Shown here piece after piece: positions 8,083 through 17,346 of a stretch of DNA of 64,000 bases. Numbering within the stretch: position 1 is the stretch's first letter; the number at the start of each line of letters is the position of its first letter. This stretch comes from Novosphingobium terrae (GTDB lineage: Bacteria; Pseudomonadota; Alphaproteobacteria; Sphingomonadales; Sphingomonadaceae). The notes beneath the pieces are model-generated. The model was given only the letters and a program-made list of their open reading frames with translations. It was not told the DNA's origin and ran no database searches. The translations under genes were made by a program, and so were the position numbers. The stretch is from NCBI RefSeq assembly GCF_017163935.1, contig NZ_JABVZR010000001.1, forward strand, positions 1,860,001-1,924,000. Direction: 5' to 3'.

Positions 8083-8664
8083 ATGTCTGTTCGATCCTTC
8101 CTTTTCGGGCTTTCACCACGGCTTGCAGATGGCGATCCCTTACCACCTGAAAGCGGGGGTAGGGTTTCTCCAACACGGGCACTGGACGATATCTATCGGC
8201 GGGAGACGCCCAGGCTGTTGCGGTTTTTCCATCGCCGTGTTCCGAGGGAGGATGTCCATGATCTTGTGCAGGAGAGCTTCTTGAAGCTGGCGCATGCCGA
8301 GGCGGTACGGGACGAACCGATCGAGGAGCCCGAAGCCTATCTCAATCGCATCGCGACAAATTTGCTGCGCAATCGCGCGAAATCTGCTGCACAAAAAGCG
8401 ATGGCCAGAAGTGTTCCGGTTGAGGACGTCAATTTGACGGCGCCGGATCTGGTCGCAACACTTGAAGCCCGTGATCTGATCAATCGCACAGAAGCCGCCC
8501 TGAAGCGGCTCAGCCCGAAAACGAAGGATATCTTTCTGGCTCACCGCATCGATGGTCTGACCTACAAGGAAATCGCAGCTCGGCTCGGTATGACCGAGAA
8601 GGGGGTGGAGTCATGTATCAGCAAGGCCATCGCCCATCTTGATCGCAGCCTGAGGTCGCGTTGA
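8083..8664 (+). CDS. ECF sigma factor, FecI type
   Basis: The product is 193 residues. Sigma-70 region 2 is seen at about 35-105 (YRRETPRLLRFFHRRV, HDLVQESFLKLA) and region 4 at about 135-190 (LSPKTKDIFLAHRIDGLTYKEIAARLGMTEKGVESCISKAI). Known: such factors pair with FecR anti-sigma proteins and STN-containing TonB receptors in cell-surface signalling. That is the local order: FecR starts in a TGATG overlap at 8664, then receptor and isopeptidase follow. Likely role: transcribe the receptor/isopeptidase genes when the lasso peptide or another ligand is sensed outside. The target promoter was not identified. Confidence 0.93.
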   Translation: MSVRSFLFGLSPRLADGDPLPPESGGRVSPTRALDDIYRRETPRLLRFFHRRVPREDVHDLVQESFLKLAHAEAVRDEPIEEPEAYLNRIATNLLRNRAKSAAQKAMARSVPVEDVNLTAPDLVATLEARDLINRTEAALKRLSPKTKDIFLAHRIDGLTYKEIAARLGMTEKGVESCISKAIAHLDRSLRSR

Positions 8665-9674
8665 TGAGCGCCTCGGGGCAGGGGGAACCTGCGGACGAAG
8701 CCTTGCGGACGCAAGCCGGCGATTGGTACGCCAAATTGGGAGGATCGCCCGACGAGGCGGATCTTCTGGCGTTCGAGGAATGGTATTCCAGTGACCCTCG
8801 GCATGCCAGGGCTTATGACAATATTGTGGAGACCGACGCTGGTCTGGAGAGACTTCGGCCGACCGCAACCGGTCGGGAACCTGATCGCCTTGCCAAACAT
8901 GTGGTGGGTCGTATCACCCGCACTGTCCTTCTGATCGCAGCCGGTCTTGTCCTGGCGCTGGTGGTCTATGCCGGCGTCGCCCGGGCATGGCTCAGCAGCT
9001 CTTCGTCGATCTCCGCGCAGCAGCAGAAGTTCGCAAGCGCGCCAGGGCAGATCCGGACTGTGACCCTTCTGGACGGCTCGCGCGTGACCCTCGATAGCGA
9101 CAGCGCGCTTGCGGTGAATTTCACGCCATCCGAACGACGATTGACGCTGATGAAGGGCAGGGCGCGTTTCGACGTCGCCCATGACCCGAACCATCCCTTC
9201 ATCGTCACAGCCGATGGCTCAGAGGTTGTTGCGCACGGTACGATCTTCGACGTCGATCTGGATGGCAAGCAGCCGTTGGTGTCGCTGCTGCGCGGGTTGA
9301 TCGAAGTGCGCAAGCCGGCTGTCGCTGCTGCCGTAAAGTCAGGCAAGGGGAAGTTCTTGCAGCCAGGGCAGGCGCTGTTCGTCGGTGCGGACCCATTGAC
9401 CTCGCAGGCCGGACCGAGTCCTGAGAAGCAGGGAGACTGGACCAGCGGCATGCTGTCGTTCGACGATCGGCCTCTCAGCGAAATCGTCGCGGGGACCAAC
9501 CGCTATGCACCTGCCAAGATTCTGCTCACGGACCCTGATCTGGGCGGGATGCACTATTCGATAAGCTTCCCCGCCAAGGATAGCGGCGGCCTGGCGCAGG
9601 CGCTGTCGGCAGCCTTCAATCTGGCCCAGTCGCGCGACAGCCGGGGGAACATTCTCCTGTCCCACCGAAAGTAG
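8664..9674 (+). CDS. FecR-family anti-sigma regulator
   Basis: The product is 336 residues. The ATG at 8664 overlaps the sigma stop (TGATG); the TTG codon just before it is a less likely start. A cytoplasmic N-terminal DUF4880-like part has the typical EADLLAFEEWYSSDPRHARAY. One membrane helix lies at about 86-109 (TVLLIAAGLVLALVVYAG). The periplasmic FecR domain contains TLLDGSRVTLDSDSALAV and VVAHGTIFDVDLDG, followed by a C-terminal STN-binding-like region. It should hold the sigma factor at the membrane and release it when the TonB receptor is occupied. Confidence 0.9.
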   Translation: MSASGQGEPADEALRTQAGDWYAKLGGSPDEADLLAFEEWYSSDPRHARAYDNIVETDAGLERLRPTATGREPDRLAKHVVGRITRTVLLIAAGLVLALVVYAGVARAWLSSSSSISAQQQKFASAPGQIRTVTLLDGSRVTLDSDSALAVNFTPSERRLTLMKGRARFDVAHDPNHPFIVTADGSEVVAHGTIFDVDLDGKQPLVSLLRGLIEVRKPAVAAAVKSGKGKFLQPGQALFVGADPLTSQAGPSPEKQGDWTSGMLSFDDRPLSEIVAGTNRYAPAKILLTDPDLGGMHYSISFPAKDSGGLAQALSAAFNLAQSRDSRGNILLSHRK

Positions 9675-9757
9675 GAAAAAACTTACCGGGGATCGTGGAC
9701 CCCGGTTGTTGAAGGCCCTCAGCGATACCGCACAGGCGGATCGCTCGGGGAGTTTTC

Positions 9758-12355
9758 ATGGGACTGTTTCATAAAGCGGCACTGGCCGCCTCGATTTCCA
9801 CCAGCCTGTTTGCTTATGTCGCCCTTACGCCTACCGCATGTGCTCAAGGCGAACCGGTCCATGCGTACCATCTGCCGGTACAGTCTCTTGCAACCTCACT
9901 TCGAGCTGTTTCAGCGGCCTCCGGGCGGACCATCGGCATGCTGCCTCAGCTCGTGGCCAATCGACAGGCTCCCGCTCTGGAGGGCTCTTATACGGCTGAA
10001 GCTGCCGTTGCCGCATTGCTCGCTGGATCCGGCTTGCATCTGCATGTTGCAGGCAATGCCCTCATCATCAATGCGAAGGGCTCAGGCGACCAGGGGCTGG
10101 ACGAGCAGGCCAATGCCCCCTCAACGGCTGACGGTCCGGAAATTCTGGTGACGGGGAGCCTCATTCGCGGCGCGCCGATCGCCTCGCCAACCATTGTGAT
10201 CGACCGTCAGGCCATGCTCGACACCGGGGCCACCAGCCTTGGTGATGTGATGCGCAACCTGCCGCAGAGTTTCGGGGGCGGACAGAACCCCGGCGTTGGC
10301 AGCAATGTGCCGACAGCAGGCGGCATCAATGTCGGCAGCGCTTCGACGATCAACCTGCGCGGGCTAGGGAGCGATGCCACGCTCACCCTGCTTGACGGGC
10401 ATCGCCTTGCCTACAACGGATCGCGCCAGGGCATCGACCTGTCGTCCATTCCCTTCGGCATGGTGGAGAAGGTCGACGTGGTCGCTGATGGCGCCTCGGC
10501 GCTTTACGGCTCGGATGCGGTCGCGGGTGTGGCGAACATCATGTTGCGCCATGATCTTCAAGGGCTGGAGACATCGGCCAACATCGGTGGGGCTACCGAC
10601 GGTGGGGATTTCCAGCAGCAATATGGAGTGGTTGCCGGACATCGCTGGAACGGAGGCGGCCTGGTGGCAGGCTATGAATATTCCAGCAACACCAACATCA
10701 TGTCGAATGACCGCAGCTTTGCGGCGGTTCGACCGGGTGTGGCGCTTTATCCTGCCTTGCATCATCATGCGGTTGCGCTCACGGGACATCAGTCGCTGAC
10801 CGACAGACTGACGTTCGACGTCGACGCCACCTTCAACAAGCGATGGAGTCTGGGCGGCTGGGCGTCGAACAATGCCGGCGACGCGAGTCTCAGCCACACC
10901 GATCAGGCTTCGACCAGCCGCTCGGTCTCGGTTGCGCCGTCGCTCAAGCTTGATCTGCCCGCAGGCTGGCGGGTACAACTTTCCGGTGTCTACGGGACCG
11001 AAACTGTCCATCTGGATAACCGTTATTACACCGGTTCCGCGCTCACCACCGCCTTGCGGGCATGCTATTGCAACAGCGGTGCTTCGGGCGAACTGGCCGC
11101 AGACGGGCGGCTGCTGACCCTCCCGGCCGGACCCGTGAAGCTCGCGCTGGGCCTTGGCTATCGCTACAACAAGTTCCAGCAGCTTGTTGAAGGCAGCACC
11201 AGCAACATCATCGCCTCGCAGGATAGCCGCTACGCCTATGGCGAAGTGAGCATCCCGGTGATCGCTCCCGAGATGGGCGTTACCGCCATCAGCCGGCTCA
11301 ATTTCAGCGGAGCGCTGCGTTATGAACGATATCCCGGCGTCGCCTCCGTCGCGACCCCGAAACTTGGCCTGATCTATGCCCCGTTTCCAGACCTTGTCGT
11401 AAAGGGAAGTTGGGGGCGCTCCTTCCGGGCGCCTACACTCTATCAGCAATATCAACTCAGGAGCGCTTACGTCTATCTCGCATCGACCGAAGGCGGATCC
11501 GGCTATCCATCGACCGCAACAGGATTGCTGCTGTCAGGCGGCAATCCGGCGCTCAAGCCCGAGCGTGCCGAGACCTGGACGGCAATGCTTGACTACAGTC
11601 CGCATCAGATTCCCGGACTGAACCTTCAGGCGAGTTATTTCTCGACCATCTACCGCGATCGTATCGTGGTGCCCATCACCTACACGAGCCAGTCACTGAG
11701 CAATCCGATCTACGCTCGTTATGTCACGCTTTCGCCAAGCGCCGCAGCGGTCGCAAATATTGTCAATATGCCCGGCTTCACCCCTTTGACTGGCACCAGT
11801 ACGTATGACCCTTCGACCGCCGTTGCCATTATCGACAACAGCAGCGTGAACGCCGGGCGGCAGGTGATCCATGGTGTCGACCTGCTGTTCAATTACAAGA
11901 AGAGGTTGCACGGTCAGAGCGGTGAGATCGGCCTCAACGGTGACATCGCCTATCTGACCAGCAGCCAGGTGCTTGTGCCGGGAGCGGCGGCCACCCAGCT
12001 TGCGGGAACACTGTTCAATCCGCCCCACTGGCGAGGGCGTGGCAGCGTCAGCTGGAAGCGGGGCGGCTTCATGTTCAATGCAACGACCAGCTATATCGGC
12101 GGTGTTAGCGATATTCGTACGACCACCCCGATTGCCGTGGGCGGCATGCTCACCCAGGATTTTACCGCGCGCTACGATGTTGGTGACCGCAATGGCGCGC
12201 TCCATGGCGTGGCGTTCAGCCTGACTGCCCAAAATATCTTCAACGACAAGCCGACGACCATTGCGACGACGAGTTATGCTTCGGCGGCCTATGACAGCAC
12301 GAATTACTCGCCCGTCGGGCGCTACATCGGCGTGGGAGTGACCAAGTCATGGTAA
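9758..12355 (+). CDS. TonB-dependent receptor with STN signalling domain
   Basis: The product is 865 residues with a signal peptide (about 1-29). An STN domain follows (about 35-105; AYHLPVQSLATSLRAVSAAS), which contacts FecR-type regulators. Next are a TonB box (EILVTGS near 128), a plug (about 150-250, with STINLRGLGSDATLTLLDG and SALYGSDAVAGVANIML) and a barrel ending with aromatic residues (VGVTKSW). It lies in the outer membrane and takes up or senses a ligand with TonB energy. Context suggests the ligand is the lasso peptide made opposite, for import before isopeptidase cleavage, as proposed for related clusters. The stop overlaps the isopeptidase start by 7 bp. Confidence 0.92.
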   Translation: MGLFHKAALAASISTSLFAYVALTPTACAQGEPVHAYHLPVQSLATSLRAVSAASGRTIGMLPQLVANRQAPALEGSYTAEAAVAALLAGSGLHLHVAGNALIINAKGSGDQGLDEQANAPSTADGPEILVTGSLIRGAPIASPTIVIDRQAMLDTGATSLGDVMRNLPQSFGGGQNPGVGSNVPTAGGINVGSASTINLRGLGSDATLTLLDGHRLAYNGSRQGIDLSSIPFGMVEKVDVVADGASALYGSDAVAGVANIMLRHDLQGLETSANIGGATDGGDFQQQYGVVAGHRWNGGGLVAGYEYSSNTNIMSNDRSFAAVRPGVALYPALHHHAVALTGHQSLTDRLTFDVDATFNKRWSLGGWASNNAGDASLSHTDQASTSRSVSVAPSLKLDLPAGWRVQLSGVYGTETVHLDNRYYTGSALTTALRACYCNSGASGELAADGRLLTLPAGPVKLALGLGYRYNKFQQLVEGSTSNIIASQDSRYAYGEVSIPVIAPEMGVTAISRLNFSGALRYERYPGVASVATPKLGLIYAPFPDLVVKGSWGRSFRAPTLYQQYQLRSAYVYLASTEGGSGYPSTATGLLLSGGNPALKPERAETWTAMLDYSPHQIPGLNLQASYFSTIYRDRIVVPITYTSQSLSNPIYARYVTLSPSAAAVANIVNMPGFTPLTGTSTYDPSTAVAIIDNSSVNAGRQVIHGVDLLFNYKKRLHGQSGEIGLNGDIAYLTSSQVLVPGAAATQLAGTLFNPPHWRGRGSVSWKRGGFMFNATTSYIGGVSDIRTTTPIAVGGMLTQDFTARYDVGDRNGALHGVAFSLTAQNIFNDKPTTIATTSYASAAYDSTNYSPVGRYIGVGVTKSW

Positions 12356-14475
12356 GCTTCATCAATCGACGCACCCGACTGGCCGCCCTTCGTACCACCT
12401 TGCCCCTCATGTGCCTGATGGCCGGTGCGCACACCGCGCATGCCGCTTGTGCTGACCTGCTCCCGGTGGAGAGCCACCAGGAGCAACCGTCCCGGTTTGT
12501 AACCAGTGACGATTTGCTACGGCTGCGCGAGATCGGTTCATCGGAATACAGTTATAAAAATCCGGGGCCACTGGCTGTGTCACCGGACGGCAAGCACATC
12601 GCGTTCCCGCTGGTTCGCCTTGACCCGGCGACCAACACGGCCTGCAGGGCGATGGTGGTGATCAATCGTGAGGGTGCTCCCGATCCCCGCATTCTCGACC
12701 AGGGGGGCGAACAGATCCTGATCGAGGTTGGCCTTCGCGGTGCGACATTGACCCTCGGGCAGGCAGCGTCAGTTTCGCCGGTCTGGTCACCTGATGGTCG
12801 GTGGGTTGCCTATCGCCGCCGGGACCACGGTATCACTCAGGTCTGGCGCGCGCGCAGCGATGGCGGGGGCGCCATGGTGGTCACCAGGTCACCAGTCGAT
12901 GTTGATGCGTTCACCTGGAGCGAAGATGGTCATGATATCGTCTACACGTCACGACCGTCAAAGCTCGAGGCGGTCAAAGCCATTGATAAGGAGGGAGAGA
13001 GCGGCTGGCACTTTGATGCCCGCATTGCGCCGAACTTCGGGGCAAGGCCGCTTACTCCTTCGCCCTTGCCCGATGAGGCCTACCGCATCGATCCAGTCAC
13101 CGGGACGATCGTGGCTGCCAGCGCTCCGGAAAAAGCCAAAGTAACGCGCCTGCTTGGGGGGCTGCCGGCCATCCCTCTGGCCGCCGGCCTCAAGGTGTGG
13201 ACCGAGCACACCACTGACAATCCGGATAGCCCGCTCAGGTTGTTGGTCAGCGTCGGTGGGAAGACAGTGACCTGCGGATCGGCGGACTGTAACGGCGCGC
13301 TGGCAGATCTATGGTGGGATCGAGACGGAAAATCGCTGCTTATTCTCAAACGCGAAGGGTGGCAAACCGGTGAGACGGGACTGTTTCGCTGGCGTGTCGG
13401 TGCCAGGGCGCCGCAGCGTATCCTGCATTCGGCGGACCAGTTCCATGCGTGCGTTCCTGCGGAGGAAAGTCTCGTTTGCGCGGTCGAAAATGCGACGATG
13501 CCCAAGAGGATCATCTCAATCGATCTTCACAGCGGGGCGCAACGGCTGATTTTCGATCCCAATCCCGAGTTCCAGACGATCCGGTTGGGCCATGTCGAAC
13601 GGCTGAAATGGGTGAACGATGTCGGCTTGTCGGCCTATGGCGATCTGGTCCTGCCACCTGATTACAAGCCCGGAACCCGATTGCCCATGGTGATCACCCA
13701 ATATCGCAGTCGTGGCTTTTTGCGCGGCGGCACGGGCGATGAATATCCCATCCATGCCTTCGCGGCGCGGGGCTTTGCGGTCCTCAGCCTCGAAGCCCCT
13801 GATGATTTCGCCGCGCATTCAGCTGGTATCCACGATTGGCACGAGCTCTACGCAGCCGGCATCAAGAACTGGTCCGAACGCAAGTCCCAGCTTTCCTCCA
13901 TCATAACCGGAGTCAAGATGGTGATCGATCGTGGTATTGCCGATCCCGAGAGGATCGGCATCACAGGGCTGAGCGATGGGGCAACCGAAACGCGCTTTGC
14001 GCTGGTTAATTCGCGCCTGTTTGCAGCTGCTGCGATCAGCAGCTGCTGCACGGATACGCGCGCGATGATGAATGCTGGAGGCATTGGCTTTGCCGATGAA
14101 ATGCATCGATTGGGCTACCCTCGATCGATAGAACCCATCGATTTCTGGGCGCCAATCTCGATGACGCTCGCCGCGCGCAGGATGGATCGTCCCTTGCTGA
14201 TGCAACTGGCTGACTCTGAATTCAATATCAGCCTTGAGACGTTCACCGCGCTTCACGAGGCCGGGCAACCGGTGGACATGTATGTCTACCCGGGCGAATC
14301 TCACATCAAATGGCAACCCCTCCACAAGCAGGCCGTCTACAATCGAAATCTCGACTGGTTCAGCTTCTGGCTGCAGGGCAAGACCGATCCCGACCCGGCC
14401 AAGGCGGAGCAGTACAAGCGTTGGCAGGACATGCGCCGCAAGCTGGAGGAGAAGGCCGCCGCTTCGAAGCCCTAA
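12349..14475 (+). CDS. Lasso peptide isopeptidase (AtxE2-like, S9 family)
   Basis: The product is 708 residues: signal peptide (about 1-33), then ACADLLPV and SDDLLRLREIGSS as in Atxe2-family isopeptidases, a beta-propeller region (about 80-400) and a C-terminal alpha/beta hydrolase domain. The catalytic triad is visible: Ser542 in GLSDG, Asp622 in LADSEF and His652 in YPGESHIKW. Known members hydrolyse the macrolactam bond of their cognate threaded lasso peptides. It is probably periplasmic, working after TonB uptake. The ATG overlaps the receptor stop and the 3' end overlaps the convergent C gene by 4 bp. A general dipeptidyl/prolyl oligopeptidase is less likely given the cluster. Confidence 0.9.
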   Translation: MVSFINRRTRLAALRTTLPLMCLMAGAHTAHAACADLLPVESHQEQPSRFVTSDDLLRLREIGSSEYSYKNPGPLAVSPDGKHIAFPLVRLDPATNTACRAMVVINREGAPDPRILDQGGEQILIEVGLRGATLTLGQAASVSPVWSPDGRWVAYRRRDHGITQVWRARSDGGGAMVVTRSPVDVDAFTWSEDGHDIVYTSRPSKLEAVKAIDKEGESGWHFDARIAPNFGARPLTPSPLPDEAYRIDPVTGTIVAASAPEKAKVTRLLGGLPAIPLAAGLKVWTEHTTDNPDSPLRLLVSVGGKTVTCGSADCNGALADLWWDRDGKSLLILKREGWQTGETGLFRWRVGARAPQRILHSADQFHACVPAEESLVCAVENATMPKRIISIDLHSGAQRLIFDPNPEFQTIRLGHVERLKWVNDVGLSAYGDLVLPPDYKPGTRLPMVITQYRSRGFLRGGTGDEYPIHAFAARGFAVLSLEAPDDFAAHSAGIHDWHELYAAGIKNWSERKSQLSSIITGVKMVIDRGIADPERIGITGLSDGATETRFALVNSRLFAAAAISSCCTDTRAMMNAGGIGFADEMHRLGYPRSIEPIDFWAPISMTLAARRMDRPLLMQLADSEFNISLETFTALHEAGQPVDMYVYPGESHIKWQPLHKQAVYNRNLDWFSFWLQGKTDPDPAKAEQYKRWQDMRRKLEEKAAASKP

Positions 14476-16238
14476 CCTGCCTGGGGTTCGGCCCAACTCC
14501 GGGCCCAGACCTCGACGTCGATAATCTCCAGAATCCGCTCAAAGGCCGGTCCTTTGAGCGGGTTTTGCTGATCGATCAGAGCAAGCGTGGAGGGCACATC
14601 AATGAGTCCACGGCGGCCCAATTCGCCTTCTTCGATCAGAGCCCGAATGGCTTGGCGGTGATGATCGATGATTTCCGCGAGAAAGCTGTTGGGAGCAGCC
14701 TTCGATCGACGGAGCAGGACAGCCTCGGGCAGCCTCCCGGCAAAGGCGCGCCTGGCTATCATGCGATTGTGCCCGCGCTCCAGCCAATACCAGCTGGGGA
14801 CGCGCAGGCAGGCTTCAACCAGCGGCTGGCTGAGCAGCGGGACGATGACGGGCAGAGTGCTGCGCGGATCCAGGCCTTCGACATAGCTCTGGGCGAAGGT
14901 TGTCATCCTGACATGCATGGCTTTTCCCGGAAGCATGCCTGGCGGTATATCCATCCATGGATGGCCGGGCAGTTGCGCCGCTTGTTCCCGGATATGCGAG
15001 GACAGCAGGTCGAGTTCGGGTGTCTGGCGATAGGCAGGTTTGCCGAGCCAGGCGCGGCGGATGCCGTCGACCAGCACGGACCAGATACTGGCCTGTGCAA
15101 GCTCGCTCATGTCGAATGCGGTCTTGAAAATGCCGCGCCCGATGCCGGTCGCCAGCAGCCGGTCTGCAACCGGGGCGCCTGATTGCAGCGAACAGAAGAT
15201 GCCGTCGCCCCCGCCGCCGTTGAAGATCGCCGTGGCGCCATGAGCCGCTGCTGCTTCAGCGACCAGCCTGTTGGACTCCTGCAGAAATCCGCGAACGCTG
15301 GGACGCGGCAGTCCAGCCGCACCGCTGCGATGGATGTCGATACGAGCAACTTCCCGAAGGCCAAGCGTGAGGGGAATGCCAAGCGATTCACAAACCTGCG
15401 CCGCATACCGCACCTCGTCTCCCCCCGGATCCTGAGTGACGAGATTGAGCGCTGTCGGGCGGATGGGGGCGGCTTTCAGACCCATTGCCACCAGAGAGGA
15501 ATCGAGACCGCCAGAGAGCATCACCACGCCGGCCTCGAAAGGCGCTGCGCGCGAAGCGATGCAATCGAGAACGGCCTGGCGCAGCTGTGCTTCGGCGTCT
15601 CCTGGTGAGAAGAACTGCTGCGCGGCGCTGGCAAAGCGCCACGGCGACCACAGCTCTTCCATATGCCGGCTGGTTCCATCGACCGCCAGCCGGTTGCCGC
15701 CTTGCAATTCCCTCAGGTCGATGAGGCAGGTGCGCGGACCCGAGACATAGCGCCAGGCGAGGTGGCTTATGACCTGATCCCAATCCACCTCCGGCCGATA
15801 GCCTCCGGGATTGCGGAGCAGGTCGACATCCGAGGCGAGGATCGTCGCGTTCCCGACGATGGTGTGCAGACAGGGCAGCTCACCCAGGGGCGCGCGAATG
15901 ACATCGAGCGCGGTTCCATCCCGGTTTGCCAGCAGCGCGACATAAGGGCCCCAGAACAGATCGGTCAGAGCCGCCCCTCGGCTGGCGACGATGCGTTGCT
16001 GCTCGCCATCGGTAAGGTTTGCAACCGCCGGCCCGCCATCTCGCCTGTAGAGCGATCCTATGATCACACCATGGGGACCGCAGCGGAGGGGAGGAGGGCC
16101 GAGCGTTGCGATGGTGAGGGGACCAAGCCGGATGACAGCGGCATTCGATGCCGCACCGAGCTGCTGGGCGAAGCGCTCGGTCGCATCATCATGGCCTTGA
16201 GCGGCACCGGCGAGCCGGGCGATATAGCGGGCGCGCAT
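14472..16238 (-). CDS. Lasso peptide cyclase (C protein, asparagine-synthetase-like)
   Basis: The product is 588 residues. The ATG at 16238 shares one base with the B-gene stop (TGATG), so it is translationally coupled. The N-terminal half resembles the class II glutamine amidotransferase fold without a usable N-terminal Cys nucleophile. The C-terminal half is an Asn-synthetase domain with the PP-loop SGGLDSS (Ser242-Ser248) and FNGGGGDGIF. Known role: it adenylates the core Asp/Glu side chain with ATP and forms the isopeptide bond to Gly1. The frame stays open for 60 codons upstream, but that part is antisense-like and overlaps B. Confidence 0.92.
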   Translation of the reverse strand: MRARYIARLAGAAQGHDDATERFAQQLGAASNAAVIRLGPLTIATLGPPPLRCGPHGVIIGSLYRRDGGPAVANLTDGEQQRIVASRGAALTDLFWGPYVALLANRDGTALDVIRAPLGELPCLHTIVGNATILASDVDLLRNPGGYRPEVDWDQVISHLAWRYVSGPRTCLIDLRELQGGNRLAVDGTSRHMEELWSPWRFASAAQQFFSPGDAEAQLRQAVLDCIASRAAPFEAGVVMLSGGLDSSLVAMGLKAAPIRPTALNLVTQDPGGDEVRYAAQVCESLGIPLTLGLREVARIDIHRSGAAGLPRPSVRGFLQESNRLVAEAAAAHGATAIFNGGGGDGIFCSLQSGAPVADRLLATGIGRGIFKTAFDMSELAQASIWSVLVDGIRRAWLGKPAYRQTPELDLLSSHIREQAAQLPGHPWMDIPPGMLPGKAMHVRMTTFAQSYVEGLDPRSTLPVIVPLLSQPLVEACLRVPSWYWLERGHNRMIARRAFAGRLPEAVLLRRSKAAPNSFLAEIIDHHRQAIRALIEEGELGRRGLIDVPSTLALIDQQNPLKGPAFERILEIIDVEVWARSWAEPQAG

Positions 16239-16915
16239 CAGACGACCAAAATCGGCGTATAGTCCCGGACCATATCGATCCGGTCGTTGACCAGCCACCG
16301 TCCGGACTGGACCCAGGCATGGGCGGCAAAGGGGCGGAGCTTGACCCCGATCATCAGATCGGCAGGCAGCTCGCGGGCAGCAAGATAGCGGGCCAGCGCG
16401 ATCGAGCGCGACAGGCATTTGTCATGGGAGCGCACAAAGCGCGATGTGGCTTCAAAGGCCGTCGCGGCCGCCTGAACAGCTTCAAGATCGACTTGCCCGC
16501 TGCGAGGCCAGGGAATCTTTCGCAGATCGATGGCGCGCAGGGTGGCGTGCAAGCGCCGGTGCTGCAGGCTGAAGCGAGCGATGAAGATGGCTATGAGCGC
16601 GCCGCAGATGGCTCCGCTCGATACGCTCAGTTCCTGGCCCTCCACGCTATCGAGCATGCTGAGCGAAGCGTGGCGGGTTCCGCGAAGTGGAGTAGGTGTA
16701 CGATGGTCCCGCGTCTGCAGAAGAGTACCGGCGCGGATCATACCATCCAGCTCACGGGCATCGGAATCATCGAGATCGGCGCCCGACACCATGTTGCGGA
16801 AGGCATGTTCGGCGCCTGGTTGCAGGCAGAAATAGCGGTCGGCGACAACATCGAGGAACAGAAGCCTGTCGCTGACCTCGCAAAAGCTGATCCCGGAACG
16901 CAGCTGAAACCCCAT
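16238..16915 (-). CDS. Lasso peptide B protein (RRE plus leader peptidase)
   Basis: The product is 225 residues and fuses the two functions often split as B1 and B2. The N-terminus (about 1-80, GISFCEVSDRLLFLDVVADRYFCL ... FRNMVSGADLDD) is a PqqD-like RiPP recognition element that binds the leader. The C-terminus is a transglutaminase-like cysteine protease with Cys167 (SHDKCLSRSIAL), His199 (AAHAWVQ) and Asp211 (VNDRID). It removes the leader so that the C protein can close the ring on Gly1. It sits 63 bp downstream of the third precursor and is coupled to C by a TGATG overlap. Confidence 0.92.
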   Translation of the reverse strand: MGFQLRSGISFCEVSDRLLFLDVVADRYFCLQPGAEHAFRNMVSGADLDDSDARELDGMIRAGTLLQTRDHRTPTPLRGTRHASLSMLDSVEGQELSVSSGAICGALIAIFIARFSLQHRRLHATLRAIDLRKIPWPRSGQVDLEAVQAAATAFEATSRFVRSHDKCLSRSIALARYLAARELPADLMIGVKLRPFAAHAWVQSGRWLVNDRIDMVRDYTPILVV

Positions 16916-16944
16916 GGTCTATCTCCTGGTGGTTGCCTTGAAGG

Positions 16945-16975
16945 AATGGCGTGCCGGGGGAAGCGGCACGCCATT
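16945..16975 (-). promoter_or_regulatory. Hairpin between third precursor gene and B
   Basis: A perfect 11-bp inverted repeat (AATGGCGTGCC at 16945-16955, its complement at 16965-16975) with a 9-base loop starts four bases after the precursor stop. No U tract follows, so it is more likely an mRNA 3'-end stabiliser, a processing site or a weak attenuator that keeps precursor mRNA in excess over the enzymes than a strong terminator. Confidence 0.7.
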
Positions 16976-16978
16976 GGA

Positions 16979-17104
16979 TCAGTCGTCTGACAGTCCATCG
17001 GGATCCCGGCCCAGGATCTCTTCGCCCGCCGGCGGAAGTGCGCCGAAAGTGTCGGTGCTGGCACAGCCGATCTCGATCAACCCGGTGTTGGTGTCGTTGT
17101 CCAT
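16979..17104 (-). CDS. Lasso peptide precursor 3
   Basis: The product is 41 residues. The leader MDNDTNTGLIEIGCASTDTF has the family motif L-I-E-I-G-x-A-S and Thr at the penultimate position. The predicted 21-residue core begins GALPPAGEEILG and ends GLSDD. Gly1 would be joined to Glu8 or Glu9; position 8 is preferred by analogy with benenodin- and sphingonodin-type peptides. It is the precursor closest to B and C, and differs most from the other two (Cys in the leader, two prolines in the ring). I see no copy of the upstream element found before precursors 1 and 2, so it may depend on read-through. Confidence 0.88.
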   Translation of the reverse strand: MDNDTNTGLIEIGCASTDTFGALPPAGEEILGRDPDGLSDD

Positions 17105-17148
17105 GATGTATTCCTAGTGCTCGTGCGTGATGCACCTGGATGGGCATT

Positions 17149-17180
17149 GGTGGCGTGCCACCAGAAAGTCGCACGCCACC
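17149..17180 (-). promoter_or_regulatory. Hairpin downstream of precursor 2
   Basis: A perfect 10-bp inverted repeat (GGTGGCGTGC at 17149-17158 and its complement at 17171-17180) with a 12-base loop lies 19 bp after the stop of precursor 2. No U tract follows. Its stem resembles the hairpin after precursor 3 (GGCGTGC core), which suggests a duplicated gene-hairpin unit. Likely role: transcript stabilisation or partial attenuation before precursor 3 and the enzymes. Confidence 0.68.
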
Positions 17181-17198
17181 GTTCGGTTCGCGACGCAA

Positions 17199-17330
17199 TC
17201 AGTCGTCGGAAAGGCCGGTCGCCATTCTGCCGAAGTTCTCGTCGGTGCCGACAAGATCACCGCCCAGGGTTTCGGAAGAGGCACGGCCGAGATCGACCAG
17301 CTGGTCCTGAGTGATCGTCTTTTCCATCAT
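17199..17330 (-). CDS. Lasso peptide precursor 2
   Basis: The product is 43 residues (or 42 from the second ATG at 17327; both follow a GAGGAG site). The leader ends LVDLGRASSETL with Thr at -2. The predicted core is 21 residues, beginning GGDLVGTDENFG and ending ATGLSDD, so the macrolactam would join Gly1 to Asp8 (or Glu9). Asn-Phe-Gly and Met-Ala-Thr in the tail are candidates for the threaded plug region. It has its own AT-rich upstream element and leader hairpin, nearly the same as those of precursor 1, so it is probably transcribed independently. Confidence 0.92.
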   Translation of the reverse strand: MMEKTITQDQLVDLGRASSETLGGDLVGTDENFGRMATGLSDD

Positions 17331-17346
17331 TCACTCCTCAACAAAT

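Noticed and set aside
10364..11455. Open frame of 363 codons on the minus strand
   Set aside because: Antisense of the TonB receptor barrel; no start signal or domain.
16238..16418. 60-codon N-terminal extension of the lasso C protein
   Set aside because: It overlaps the B gene out of frame and lacks family similarity. The ATG at 16238 in a TGATG overlap fits the family start.
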